DNA of 35,756 nucleotides from Variovorax sp. CF313 (GTDB lineage: Bacteria > Pseudomonadota > Gammaproteobacteria > Burkholderiales > Burkholderiaceae_C): NCBI RefSeq assembly GCF_000282635.1, contig NZ_AKIW01000171.1, positions 1 to 35,756 on the forward strand, read 5' to 3'. The position numbers and the translations under genes were made by a program. The notes under the pieces are model-generated. The model was not told the DNA's origin, searched no databases, and worked only from the letters and a program-made list of their open reading frames with translations. Of this stretch, positions 15,128-25,574 are shown one piece after another; positions within the stretch are counted from its first letter, which is position 1; each line of letters opens with the position of its first letter.

Positions 15128-15748
15128 TCAGTGCGCAAGATGCAATCCGCACTCGCGGTTGTCTTCGCCCTTGGTCGGGTCCACGTAATCGAAGTTGTTC
15201 GGCAGGCCATGCGCCTCGCAGTACTCGTACAGCTCCTTGGACGACCAGTGCAGCAGCGGCGCGACCTTGATGAGGCCGTCCGGATTGACGCTGACCGGGT
15301 CCATCTGCGCACGCACGGCCGTATCGGTGGCCCGCAGCGCGGTGAACCAGACCTTGGGTGCCGTCTCGCGCAGCGCGCGGGCAAAGGGCTCGAGCTTCAC
15401 TTCTTCCGTGAAGGCGGCATGGCGCGGATCGTCGAGCGCCGGCGTCGGGCCTTCCACCGCTTCGCGATGCGCACGCGAGCGGCGCGGCAGGTAGATGTGC
15501 AGGTCCAGGCCCAGTTGCTTCGTCACCTCGTCGGCAAAGCGGTAGGTGGCCTCGGTGTTGTAGCCGTTGTCCATCCAGACCACGGGAACATCCCGCTTGG
15601 CGCGCGTGACCATGTGCAGGATCACCGCCTCGAACGGGCGGAAGTTGGTGGTGACGATGGTGGGCTGCCCCAGGCCGATCGCCCAGTCCACCAGGCCCTC
15701 GGCGTTGCGGCCGAGTTCGGCGTTGATTTTGGTGAGGTCCATGCTCAT
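15128..15748 (-). CDS. cysH: Phosphoadenosine phosphosulfate / adenosine phosphosulfate reductase family protein
   Basis: A 206-residue PP-loop-type reductase that releases sulfite from activated sulfate. It is shorter than E. coli CysH (244). Family signs are VTTNFRPFEAVILHMV, WMDNGYNTEATYRFADE, VWFTALRATDTAVRAQ, KVAPLLHWSSKELYEYC and the terminal ECGLH, whose cysteine is the catalytic one. Only two cysteines occur. The paired CC and CxxC that bind the [4Fe-4S] cluster of bacterial APS reductases are missing, and AAFTEEVKLEPFARAL stands where CC..RKVEPL would be. By motif this is the cluster-free PAPS type. However, no APS kinase is in the operon, so the true substrate is open. A start at 15742 is also possible. 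Confidence 0.9.
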   Translation of the reverse strand: MSMDLTKINAELGRNAEGLVDWAIGLGQPTIVTTNFRPFEAVILHMVTRAKRDVPVVWMDNGYNTEATYRFADEVTKQLGLDLHIYLPRRSRAHREAVEGPTPALDDPRHAAFTEEVKLEPFARALRETAPKVWFTALRATDTAVRAQMDPVSVNPDGLIKVAPLLHWSSKELYEYCEAHGLPNNFDYVDPTKGEDNRECGLHLAH

Positions 15749-15768
15749 GGCTGAAGGTCTCTCGGGGT

Positions 15769-16164
15769 TCAGGCGCCGGCCACGAAGTGCGGCGCGGTCT
15801 TCACCGCATCGCCCTGGTAGAACGCGGCGAAGCGGTCGAACTGGCGCTGCGCGTCGGAGGCGTCCACGCCTTCCTTGAGCACGGCGCTGGAGAAGCCGGT
15901 GCGTTCCATCTGCACCAGCTGGTCGATCAGCACGTCGCCGGTGGCGCGGATGTCGCCCTTGAAGCCCAGGCGGCGGCGCAGCAGGAAGGCCTGGCTGTAG
16001 GCGCGGCCGTCGGTGAACTTCGGAAAGTTCAGGTCGATGCGCTCGATGTCTTCCAGGCACACCTCGATGGCGAGCGGGTCTGCATCGTTCGGCAACTGCA
16101 GCACTTTCGGGTCGCCGTCGTCCACATGTTCTTCGGCGGCCAGGATGTTCAGGTTCTTCTTCAT
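15769..16164 (-). CDS. DUF934 family protein of the sulfate assimilation operon
   Basis: A 131-residue protein of the DUF934 family, which is commonly encoded next to cysI in proteobacteria; its exact biochemical role is not settled. The conserved part runs from LEDIERIDLNFPKFTDGRAYSQAFLLR through RLGFKGDIRATGDVLIDQL to MERTGFSSAVL and FAAFYQGD. No signal peptide or metal-binding cysteine set is visible. Its ATG overlaps the cysI stop by four bases and cysH follows after 20 bases, so it should be made together with both reductases. Confidence 0.9.
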   Translation of the reverse strand: MKKNLNILAAEEHVDDGDPKVLQLPNDADPLAIEVCLEDIERIDLNFPKFTDGRAYSQAFLLRRRLGFKGDIRATGDVLIDQLVQMERTGFSSAVLKEGVDASDAQRQFDRFAAFYQGDAVKTAPHFVAGA

Positions 16165-17939
16165 GCTGCTTCCTCCACCTTGAAACGCGCACCGTTGGCC
16201 GCGGCCTTGAACGGGTCATGGCCCACACGGCGCAGCGTGTCGATGAAGTTCTCGCCGCTCTCGCGGGTGTCGCGGTACGCGGTGAGCACGGCCTCGATCA
16301 CGCCCGGCACTTCGGCCGCCGAGAACGAGGGGCCGACCGCCTTGCCGGCCTGCGGCGTACCGCTGAGCGCGGAGCCGTCGGAGCCGCCGAGGGTGACCTG
16401 GTACCACTCCTTGCCGTCCTTGTCGACGCCCAGGATGCCGATGTGGCCGCTGTGGTGGTGGCCGCACGAGTTGATGCAGCCGCTGATGTGCAGGTCGATC
16501 TCGCCCAGGTCGTCGAGCTCGTCGAGGTCCTGATAGCGCTCGGTGATCGCTTCGGCGATGGGAATGGAGCGCGCATTGGCCAGCGCGCAGAAGTCGCCGC
16601 CGGGGCAGGCGATCATGTCGGTCAGCAGGTGCACGTTGGCGCTGGCAAAGCCGGCAGCGCGGGCGGCAAGCCACAGCGCATGCAGGTCTTCGGCATGCAC
16701 CCAGGGCAGCACGACGTTCTGGTCGTGCGTCACGCGGGCTTCGCCGGCCGAGAAGCGGTCGGCCAATTGCGCGAGCGTGTCGAGCTGGTCGGCCGAGGCA
16801 TCGCCGGGCGCCTGCTTCAGGCGCTTGAACGACAGCGTCACGGCGCGCAGCGCGGGGTTCTTGTGTGGCGCCACGTTGCGCGCCAGCCAGCGGGCGAACA
16901 TGACGTCGTCGGCGGCCTGGGCGCGCAGCTCGGCGTCGGTCTTCTCGGCGCTTTGCAGCACGCGGGTGGCGAGCGTCGGCGGCACGAAGGATGCGGCCAC
17001 GCGGTCGTACTCTTCCTGCGTGATGGTGTGCGGCGCGCCGTCGTGCTCGAGGATCTGCTTGTACTCGGCGTCGACGTCGTCGATGTAGCGCTGGCCCTCG
17101 GCCTTCACCAGGATCTTGATGCGCGCCTTGTAGATGTTGTCGCGGCGGCCATAGCGGTTGTACACACGAATCACCGCTTCGAGGTAATTCATGATCTGCT
17201 GCCACGGCAGGAACTCGCGCAGCACGGTGCCGATGATGGGGGTGCGGCCCATGCCGCCGCCCACCTGCACGCGGAAGCCGATTTCGCCGGCCTCGTTCTT
17301 CACGATGTGCAGGCCCACGTCATGCCAGCCGGTCGCGGCGCGGTCTTCGGTGGCGCCGGTGATGGCGATCTTGAACTTGCGCGGCAGGAACGCGAACTCG
17401 GGGTGCAGCGTGCTCCACTGCCGCATGATTTCCGCGAACGGACGCGGATCGGCGATTTCGTCGACGGCGATGCCGGCGCGCTCGTCGCTCGTGATGTTGC
17501 GGATGCAGTTGCCGCTGGTCTGGATGCCGTGCATGTCGACCGAAGCCAGCAGGTCCATCACGTCGGCCGACTTGGCGAGCGGAATCCAGTTGTACTGGAC
17601 GTTCTGGCGCGTCGAGAAATGGGCGTAGTGGGTCGGGAGCTTGTGGCTGCCGAGCAGGCCCTGCGTCTCGACGGCCTTTTTGTAGACCTCGGCTTCGGGC
17701 TCGTCGTACTCCCGGGCGATGCGGGCCAGCACGCGGATCTGGCGGCTGGAGAGCTCGCCGTAAGGCACGGCCACGCGCAGCATCGGTGCGTAGCGCTGGA
17801 CATACCAGCCGTTTTGCAGCCGAAGGGGGCGGAACTCGTCCTCGTGAAGACGGCCTTTTTGCCAGCGCTCGAGCTGGTCTCGGAATTGGGCGGCTCGTTG
17901 ATGAACGAACTGTCGGTCGAATTCTGTGTATTGGTACAT
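16161..17939 (-). CDS. cysI: Sulfite reductase (nitrite/sulfite reductase hemoprotein)
   Basis: A 592-residue siroheme and [4Fe-4S] enzyme that reduces sulfite to sulfide with six electrons. Cluster-binding cysteines are seen in IACPGGDFCALA (C-x5-C) and ISGCINSCGHHHSG (C-x3-C) in the C-terminal half. The two ferredoxin-like repeats are marked by HYAHFSTRQNVQYNW and VGGGMGRTPIIG in the first half and VNLPW-like VVLPWVHAEDL in the second. No cysJ flavoprotein gene is nearby, so electrons probably come from another donor such as a ferredoxin. It is the promoter-proximal gene of cysI-DUF934-cysH-cysD-cysN. A cluster of ATAAG half-sites lies upstream. Confidence 0.94.
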   Translation of the reverse strand: MYQYTEFDRQFVHQRAAQFRDQLERWQKGRLHEDEFRPLRLQNGWYVQRYAPMLRVAVPYGELSSRQIRVLARIAREYDEPEAEVYKKAVETQGLLGSHKLPTHYAHFSTRQNVQYNWIPLAKSADVMDLLASVDMHGIQTSGNCIRNITSDERAGIAVDEIADPRPFAEIMRQWSTLHPEFAFLPRKFKIAITGATEDRAATGWHDVGLHIVKNEAGEIGFRVQVGGGMGRTPIIGTVLREFLPWQQIMNYLEAVIRVYNRYGRRDNIYKARIKILVKAEGQRYIDDVDAEYKQILEHDGAPHTITQEEYDRVAASFVPPTLATRVLQSAEKTDAELRAQAADDVMFARWLARNVAPHKNPALRAVTLSFKRLKQAPGDASADQLDTLAQLADRFSAGEARVTHDQNVVLPWVHAEDLHALWLAARAAGFASANVHLLTDMIACPGGDFCALANARSIPIAEAITERYQDLDELDDLGEIDLHISGCINSCGHHHSGHIGILGVDKDGKEWYQVTLGGSDGSALSGTPQAGKAVGPSFSAAEVPGVIEAVLTAYRDTRESGENFIDTLRRVGHDPFKAAANGARFKVEEAA

Positions 17940-18038
17940 CGTGCGTGTGTCTTGAAGTGCAGTGCGTCCATCGCCCCAGCAAGAAGCCGAGATTCTGAAA
18001 GCCGGCCTTATGGAAACAAACTATTTTTTGGTTCGCGC

Positions 18039-18109
18039 CTTATGCGGATAAGCTTATTCCCCAGCATCCATGCGGGTTGCGGGACGGTTGGATGCTTATT
18101 CCGGATAAG
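18039..18109. promoter_or_regulatory. Cluster of ATAAG inverted repeats upstream of cysI (CysB-like sites)
   Basis: Two dyads of the same type: CTTATGCGGATAAG at 18039-18052, which runs into the palindrome ATAAGCTTAT (18048-18057), and CTTATTCCGGATAAG at 18095-18109. Further half-sites occur at about 18007 (CTTATGG) and 18134 (GGATAAGCC). They are 100-190 bases upstream of the cysI start in an AT-richer segment. LysR-type CysB regulators activate such operons and bind dispersed half-sites of similar look. The identity of the binding protein is inference. Confidence 0.6.
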
Positions 18110-18207
18110 GGCGCGGGTGCCCTGCATGGGCAAGGATAAGCCCCGCGGCGAGGCCGGGATGTCCCCGGGCCTGTTTTCCTGTTCGCCCTGGAAGAGGGCG
18201 TAATGCT

Positions 18208-19026
18208 TTAGCGCAGCATCGACGACATGGCCGAGCAGCAATTCAGCATGCGCACCGCGGCTTCGACCGTCTCGGCGGTGAAACGAAGCGTGACGCCGTC
18301 CACGCGCTCGAAAGCCGGCCACTGGCAGAACAGGTCGGCCAGCGCGGGCGACTGGGCGCGCAGCGTCACGGTCTGCGGGCCCTCGAAGACGAGCGGCTTC
18401 GCCCGGGAGCGGGCGGCCAGTGCTTCTTCCACGCCCGCGCGAATTGCTCGTCGGGATTGCTCGGGTGACAGCGATACGCCACTGTTGCACCCCGTGGCCT
18501 TCTTGGTTTCGACGAAGGTCGCGTGCGGAAAGAGCGGCCGGTTCTCGGCAATGAACACGTCGTCTCCACTGCCCATCACTACAGGCACGCCATATTCCCC
18601 GGCCAGCGCGCCGTAGAGCCCGGCTTCGCCCAACTCCTGCCCGCCGAGCGAGATGCTTGCAAAGGCAAAGCTGTTGATCGTGTGCGCCAGGATGCCGCGC
18701 CCCTGCGCGCGCGAGTGATAGCCCACCATGCAGACCGCGTCGACGCCTTCCTCGACCCCGGCCACCATGCTCAGGTAGCGCGGCTTGCCCTGCACCACGC
18801 GGGCGCGCGCGTCGAGCACGTCGGGCGGCATGTTGCGAAAGCCGCCGTGCGAGTCGTTCACCAGCACTTCGGTGGCACCCGCGTCGAAGGCACCGGCAAT
18901 CGCCGCGTTGGCCTCCTGCGCCATCAACAGGCGCGCACGCTCGTACTCGGGGTTGCCCGCGCGCACTTGCTCGGAGTGATAGACGCCGGCGACGCCTTCG
19001 ATGTCGGTGGAGATCAGGACTTTCAT
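18208..19026 (-). CDS. M55 family D-aminopeptidase (DppA-like)
   Basis: A 272-residue metallopeptidase of family M55, whose founding member is the Bacillus D-aminopeptidase DppA that removes D-amino acids from peptide N-termini. The N-terminal MKVLISTDIEGVAGV holds the metal-binding Asp/Glu pair. VLVNDSHGGFRNM, VCMVGYHSRAQGRGILAHTI, GEAGLYGALAGEYGVPVVMGSGDD and ETKKATGCNSGVSLSP are the other family blocks. No signal peptide is seen, so it should be cytoplasmic. It is the last gene of the peptide operon, 16 bases after the S58 aminopeptidase gene, and would act on imported peptides. Confidence 0.93.
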   Translation of the reverse strand: MKVLISTDIEGVAGVYHSEQVRAGNPEYERARLLMAQEANAAIAGAFDAGATEVLVNDSHGGFRNMPPDVLDARARVVQGKPRYLSMVAGVEEGVDAVCMVGYHSRAQGRGILAHTINSFAFASISLGGQELGEAGLYGALAGEYGVPVVMGSGDDVFIAENRPLFPHATFVETKKATGCNSGVSLSPEQSRRAIRAGVEEALAARSRAKPLVFEGPQTVTLRAQSPALADLFCQWPAFERVDGVTLRFTAETVEAAVRMLNCCSAMSSMLR

Positions 19027-19042
19027 GGGCGGTGCGATCAGG

Positions 19043-20101
19043 TCAGGCTCGAGAAGAAAAGGTGGCCGCGGGCAGGAGTTCGCTCAGCGCGGCGCGGTGA
19101 TTGCCGTCACGGCCGGTCACGGCCTCGGCGCGCCACAGCGCATGGATGATCGCCTGCTCGGTGCTGTCGGCCGCGGCCTGGAAGAGGCCGTCGAGCAGCC
19201 CGTCGTGCAGCATTGCCAGGACCGGCATCGGCCGCTCGACCTGGTCGGGCACGGTGTAGGCGGTGGAAAAAGCCAGCACGATGTCGCCGCTGCCGTGCCC
19301 GAAGACCGAGCCCGTGCGGGCCAGCCCCGCGCCCGCGCGCAGCGCGAGGCGGCGCAACTGGCGTGTATCGAGCGGCGCGTCGGTGGCGACGACGATGATG
19401 ATCGAGCCCTTTTCAGGCTCCTTGCATTCGGCCGAGCCTTGCGTCGCCAATCGCTCGCCGACCGCATGCCCCGCCAGCACCAGTTGCGGCTGGCGCCCAT
19501 AGTTCGCCAGCACCAGTGCGCCGACGGTGTGCACCGCGCTGTCGGGGGCCGAGACGCGGCGCGATGCGCTCCCGATGCCGCCCTTGAGCTGGAAGCTCGA
19601 CATGCCGCGTCCCGCGCCGACCGAGCCTTGCGCGAAGTCGACGCCGGCGTTGCCGAGCGCACGCAGGTAGTCCGACTCGGTTACAGCCAGCCGTTGGATG
19701 TCGTTGAGGAAGCCGTCGTTGCACTCGAAGACCAGCGGGTTCACCGTCGGCAGCGACCGGCCGCTCTCGGGGTTCGCCGCAACGCAATGCCGGATCTGCG
19801 CCGTGGCCACCGTGCCGACCGAGAAGGTGTTGGTCAGCGCGATTGGCGTCTCGAGCACGCCGAGTTCGGCGAGTTGCACCAGCCCCACGCTCTTGCCGAA
19901 GCCGTTGAGCACCACGGCGGCCGCGGGCACCTTGTCGCGGAACGGGTCTCCCGCGTGGGGCCGGATCACCGTCACGCCGGTCTGCACGGCACCGTCGCTG
20001 AGCGTCTGGTGACCCACGGTGACGCCCGCGACGTCGGTGATTGCATTGCGCGCGCCCTGGAGCAGGTTGCCGATGAAGGGCAGGGAGGTCGTCGATGGCA
20101 T
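19043..20101 (-). CDS. P1 (S58) family aminopeptidase, DmpA/BapA type
   Basis: A 352-residue N-terminal-nucleophile peptidase of the L-aminopeptidase D-esterase / beta-aminopeptidase family. The precursor is expected to cut itself between Gly232 and Ser233 (EKG-SIIIVVATDAPL), leaving Ser233 as the nucleophile of the small subunit. Other family blocks are NAITDVAGVTVGHQT, VVLNGFGKSVGLVQLAELG, ETPIALTNTFSVGTV and GAGRGMSSFQLKGGIGSASR. Members split N-terminal L-, D- or beta-amino acids from peptides or esters; which applies here cannot be seen. The ATG at 20101 begins MPSTTSLPF; upstream sequence in this frame is gsiD out of frame. It lies 14 bases after gsiD. Confidence 0.92.
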   Translation of the reverse strand: MPSTTSLPFIGNLLQGARNAITDVAGVTVGHQTLSDGAVQTGVTVIRPHAGDPFRDKVPAAAVVLNGFGKSVGLVQLAELGVLETPIALTNTFSVGTVATAQIRHCVAANPESGRSLPTVNPLVFECNDGFLNDIQRLAVTESDYLRALGNAGVDFAQGSVGAGRGMSSFQLKGGIGSASRRVSAPDSAVHTVGALVLANYGRQPQLVLAGHAVGERLATQGSAECKEPEKGSIIIVVATDAPLDTRQLRRLALRAGAGLARTGSVFGHGSGDIVLAFSTAYTVPDQVERPMPVLAMLHDGLLDGLFQAAADSTEQAIIHALWRAEAVTGRDGNHRAALSELLPAATFSSRA

Positions 20102-20115
20102 GAAGAAAAAGCGAG

Positions 20116-21036
20116 CTACTGGCGGTCGATCTTCGGATCGAGCGCGTCGCGAAGCGCATCGCCGAGCAGGTTGAAGGCGAGCACGGTGAAGAAGATGGCC
20201 AGGCTGGGGAACAGCGCCACGTGCGGCGAGGTCACCATGTCGGCGCGGGCCTCGCTGAGCATCGCGCCCCATTCGGGCGTCGGCGGCTGCGCGCCCATGC
20301 CCAGGAAGGAGAGGCTGGCCGCCGTGATGATCGACGTGCCGACGCGCATCGAGAAATACACCACGATCGAGGAGATGGTGCCCGGCAGGATGTGCCGCAC
20401 GATGATGGTCCAGTCGGATGCGCCGATGCTGCGCTCGGCCTCGATGTAGGTCTGCTGCTTGAGCACCAGCGTGTTGCCGCGCACGAGCCGCGCGAACGCC
20501 GGCACGCTGAACACCGACACGGCCACCACCACGTTGGTCATGCTGCTGCCCAGGATGGCGACCACGCCGAGCGCGAGAAGAATGCCGGGGAAGGCGAACA
20601 GCACGTCGGAGATGCGCATCACGATGCGGTCCCACCAGCCTTCGTAGTAGCCGGCCAGCAGGCCGAAGGCGGTGCCGATGATGCCGCCCAGCACCACCGA
20701 CAGGAAGCCCGCCATCAGCGAGATGCGCGCGCCGGCCAGGATTCGGCTGAAGATGTCGCGCCCGAGTGGATCGACGCCGAACCAGTGCGCGGCCGAGGGG
20801 CCGGTGTTGAGCATGTCGTAGTCGAAGAAGTTCTCCGGATCGAAGGGCACGATCCAGGGTGCGAACACCGCGACGAACACCAGCAGCAGCACGAACACCG
20901 CGGCGACGATGCCCACAGGTTGCTTCTTGAAGCGGCGCCAGCATTCGCCCCAGGGCGTGCGGACCTTGCCCGCGGTTTGAACCGCCACCACGGGCGGAGT
21001 GATCGATTCGGCGGTCGCGCCGGTGGCTTGCGTCAT
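20116..21036 (-). CDS. gsiD: Peptide/glutathione ABC transporter permease, GsiD/DppC type
   Basis: A 306-residue inner-membrane permease with an extended cytoplasmic N-terminus and six hydrophobic segments, the first at about residues 40-60 (VGIVAAVFVLLLVFVAVFAP). The DppC-family N-terminal region has HWFGVDPLGRDIFSRILAGARISL. The EAA loop that contacts the ATPase reads YIEAERSIGASDWTIIVRHILPG. It forms the importer channel with GsiC. It starts 10 bases after the gsiC stop. Confidence 0.93.
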   Translation of the reverse strand: MTQATGATAESITPPVVAVQTAGKVRTPWGECWRRFKKQPVGIVAAVFVLLLVFVAVFAPWIVPFDPENFFDYDMLNTGPSAAHWFGVDPLGRDIFSRILAGARISLMAGFLSVVLGGIIGTAFGLLAGYYEGWWDRIVMRISDVLFAFPGILLALGVVAILGSSMTNVVVAVSVFSVPAFARLVRGNTLVLKQQTYIEAERSIGASDWTIIVRHILPGTISSIVVYFSMRVGTSIITAASLSFLGMGAQPPTPEWGAMLSEARADMVTSPHVALFPSLAIFFTVLAFNLLGDALRDALDPKIDRQ

Positions 21037-21046
21037 GTCGGCTGCC

Positions 21047-21967
21047 TCACTTGTAGCGGATGGTGGGGTTGATGTAGCCGTAGAGCACGTCCACCACCAG
21101 GTTGATCAAAATGAATTCGAGCGAGAACAGCAGCACCAGCGTCTGGATCACGGGGTAGTCGCGCATCTGCACGGCATCGACCAGCAGGCGCCCGAGGCCC
21201 GGCCAGTTGAAGACGGCCTCGACCAGGATCGAGCCGCCCAGCAGGAAGCCGAACTGCAGGCCCATCATCGTGACCACCGGGATCAGCGCGTTGCGCAGCG
21301 TGTGCTTGAACACCACGCTGGATTCGTGCACGCCCTTGGCGCGCGCGGTGCGCACGAAGTCTTCCTGGATCACCTCGACGAAGGAGGCCCGCGTGAAGCG
21401 CGCCATCACGGCCGCCACGGCCGCGCCCAGCGTGATCGAGGGCAGGATGTAGTGCTTCCAGCTGCTGGCGCCCACCGTGGGCAGCCAGCCGAGCTGGACC
21501 GAGAAGATCTGCATCAGCAGCATGCCGAGTGCAAATGCGGGGAAAGAGATGCCCGACACCGCGAGCGTCATGCCCAGCCGGTCCGGCCATTTGTTGCGGT
21601 ACACGGCAGACACGATGCCGATGCCCATGCCGAAGATCACCGCCCACACCATGCTGGTGATGGTCAGCATCACCGTCGGGAAGAAGCGTTCGCCGATCTC
21701 CGCCGACACCGGCCGCCGGGTGCGGATGGAGGTGCCGAAGTCGCCCTGCAGCATGTGGGAGAAGAAGTTCACGAACTGCTGCGGCAGCGGCTTGTCCAGC
21801 CCGAGCTCCGCGCGGACCATGGCCACGGTCTGCTCGTCGGCGTCCTGGCCGGCGGCAAGTCGCGCCGGGTCGCCGGGCAGCATGTGGACGAACAGGAACA
21901 CCAGCACCGCCACGATGAGCAGCGTGGGGATCAGGCCCAACAGTCGTTTGAGGAAGTAATTCAGCAT
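21047..21967 (-). CDS. gsiC: Peptide/glutathione ABC transporter permease, GsiC/DppB type
   Basis: A 306-residue membrane protein with the DppB/GsiC start MLNYFLKRLLGLIPTLLIVA, a first transmembrane helix followed by a periplasmic domain (RPVSAEIGERFFPTVMLT), and six membrane spans in all. The EAA-type loop is FVRTARAKGVHESSVVFKHTLRNALIPVV, and the C-terminus ends in the family pattern INLVVDVLYGYINPTIRYK. It pairs with GsiD. It is encoded 79 bases after gsiB. Confidence 0.93.
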   Translation of the reverse strand: MLNYFLKRLLGLIPTLLIVAVLVFLFVHMLPGDPARLAAGQDADEQTVAMVRAELGLDKPLPQQFVNFFSHMLQGDFGTSIRTRRPVSAEIGERFFPTVMLTITSMVWAVIFGMGIGIVSAVYRNKWPDRLGMTLAVSGISFPAFALGMLLMQIFSVQLGWLPTVGASSWKHYILPSITLGAAVAAVMARFTRASFVEVIQEDFVRTARAKGVHESSVVFKHTLRNALIPVVTMMGLQFGFLLGGSILVEAVFNWPGLGRLLVDAVQMRDYPVIQTLVLLFSLEFILINLVVDVLYGYINPTIRYK

Positions 21968-22046
21968 GGGGTGCGGTTGCCGCGGGCGGGCAATGGCGGC
22001 ATGCCACCGCCCGCCGGGCAGTCAGTCAGGAAACTAGAAGCCGGGA

Positions 22047-23600
22047 TCAGTTCGATACAGCGATCGCGTCGATGTTGATGTTGCCGTCAGGCATCACGAA
22101 CACGCCCGAGAGACGCTTGGCGTGCGCCGACAGGTTCTGCTCGGTGACCAGAGGAATACGCGGCAGATCCTTCTGGAGCTGTTCCTGGGCGGCCTTGTAG
22201 AGCGCAGCCTTCTCCTTGTCGTCCACCGCGGCGAGGGCCTTGGCGATGTTGCCGTCGACCAGATCGTTCTTGTAGTACGCGTAGTTGGCGAGCTTCGGCG
22301 GCCAGGCTTCCGAGGCGAATAGCGGGCGCAGTGCCCAGTCGGCTTCCCCGGTGGAAGACGACCAGCCCACGTAGTACATGCGTACCTTGGCGGTCGCTGG
22401 GTCGGCCCAGGTTTCGACCCATTCGGTGCGCTGCCCCACTTCGAGCGCCTGCACCTGCAGCTTGATGCCCACCTGTGCGAGCTGCTGCTGCACGAACTGA
22501 ATGACCTTCTGAGAAGTCGTGTTGTTGTAGTGGCTCCAGAGCACCGACTCGAAGCCGTTCGGATAGCCTGCTTCGGTCAGCAGTTGCTTTGCCTTCTTGA
22601 CGTCATAGCCGATTGGCGCCATCTTTTCGGCGAACTTGACGCCCTGCGGCACAAAGCCCTGCGCCGGGAATGCGAAGCCGCTGAAGGCAACCTTGGCGAG
22701 CGCGTCCTTGTTGATGGCGTAGCCGATGGCCTCGCGCACCTTGGGGTTGTCGTATGGTTTCTGCAGCACGTTGAACGTGAGAAAGCGCGTGATGATCGAA
22801 GGCGAAGTCGTCACTTCGAGCTTGTCGCTCTTCTTCAGCAGCTCGGCCTGCTCATAGGGAATGGGAAACGCGAAGTCGGCCTCGCCGGTCTGCAGCATCG
22901 CGGCGCGCGTGTTGTTCTCGAGCACAGGCTTCCACGAGACGTTGTCGACCTTCGGGTAGCCCTTCTTCCAGTAGCCGTCGAACTTCTTGGCCTTGACGGC
23001 TTCGGTCTGCTTCCACTCGACGAATTCGAAGGGGCCGGTGCCCACGGGGTGGAAGGCGATGTCCTTGTTGCCCCACTTCTTCAGCGCGGTGGGCGAGATC
23101 ATGGCGGCCGATGCGTGGGCCAGCGAGTTGATGAAGGGGCCGAAGGGCTCCTTCAGCGTGATTCGCACGGTGCTGGGGTTCACCGCTTCGACCTTGCCCA
23201 CGCGGTTGAACTGGTTGTAGCGCAGCAGCTTGTTGTCCTGGTTGAGCACGCGGTCGAGCGTGACCTTGACGGCTTCGGCGTTGAAGTCGGTGCCGTCGTG
23301 GAACTTGACGCCGCTACGCAGCTTGATGGTGTAGACCAGGCCGTCTTTCGAGACGTCGTAGCTCTCGGCGAGCACGTTCTGCACCTTCAGGTCCTTGTCG
23401 AACTGGAACAGGCCTTCATAGAAGGTCTTGGTGACGGCGGTGGTCAGGGTGGTGTTGGTGTTGTAGGGGTCCAGCGTCTCGGGCTGCGCGGCGATCGACA
23501 GCACCACGTCTTTCGCGGCCAGTGCCGTGCCCGATGCGGCCAACGCGGCCAGGCCCAGCAATGCCGATGCCCATCGCAGAGAGGAAGAAGATTGCTTCAT
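22047..23600 (-). CDS. gsiB: Peptide/glutathione-binding protein, GsiB/DppA-type (SBP family 5)
   Basis: A 517-residue periplasmic solute-binding protein, close to E. coli GsiB (512). A Sec signal peptide ends at about residue 28 (GTALA before AKDVV). The mature part begins with VLSIAAQPETLDPYNTNTT and contains VYTIKLRSGVKFHDGTDFNAEAV, the usual family 5 signature, followed by HPVGTGPFEFVEW and NKDALAKVAFSG. It captures the peptide for GsiCD. E. coli GsiB binds glutathione; here other small or isoaspartyl peptides are equally possible. The start is fixed by the signal peptide. Confidence 0.93.
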   Translation of the reverse strand: MKQSSSSLRWASALLGLAALAASGTALAAKDVVLSIAAQPETLDPYNTNTTLTTAVTKTFYEGLFQFDKDLKVQNVLAESYDVSKDGLVYTIKLRSGVKFHDGTDFNAEAVKVTLDRVLNQDNKLLRYNQFNRVGKVEAVNPSTVRITLKEPFGPFINSLAHASAAMISPTALKKWGNKDIAFHPVGTGPFEFVEWKQTEAVKAKKFDGYWKKGYPKVDNVSWKPVLENNTRAAMLQTGEADFAFPIPYEQAELLKKSDKLEVTTSPSIITRFLTFNVLQKPYDNPKVREAIGYAINKDALAKVAFSGFAFPAQGFVPQGVKFAEKMAPIGYDVKKAKQLLTEAGYPNGFESVLWSHYNNTTSQKVIQFVQQQLAQVGIKLQVQALEVGQRTEWVETWADPATAKVRMYYVGWSSSTGEADWALRPLFASEAWPPKLANYAYYKNDLVDGNIAKALAAVDDKEKAALYKAAQEQLQKDLPRIPLVTEQNLSAHAKRLSGVFVMPDGNINIDAIAVSN

Positions 23601-23656
23601 GGAAAGAACTCCAGTCGGTTCGAGGAAAAAAGCAGGAGGGCCTGCGGGTTGAAAAA

Positions 23657-25534
<1,878 letters not shown>

Positions 25535-25574
25535 GGGAGTGCGAAGAAAAATGGGGGCGTACGTTGGTGCGTCG

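Noticed and set aside
18145..18185. GC-rich hairpin followed by TGTTTTCC between cysI upstream region and the M55 gene
   Set aside because: The T-run is on the plus strand, where no gene ends, and the stem has a bulge. Downstream of the M55 gene on the minus strand there is no T-run.
16218..18203. Plus-strand open frame of 661 codons opposite cysI
   Set aside because: It mirrors the cysI codon pattern and runs into the non-coding upstream region. No family motifs or ribosome site.
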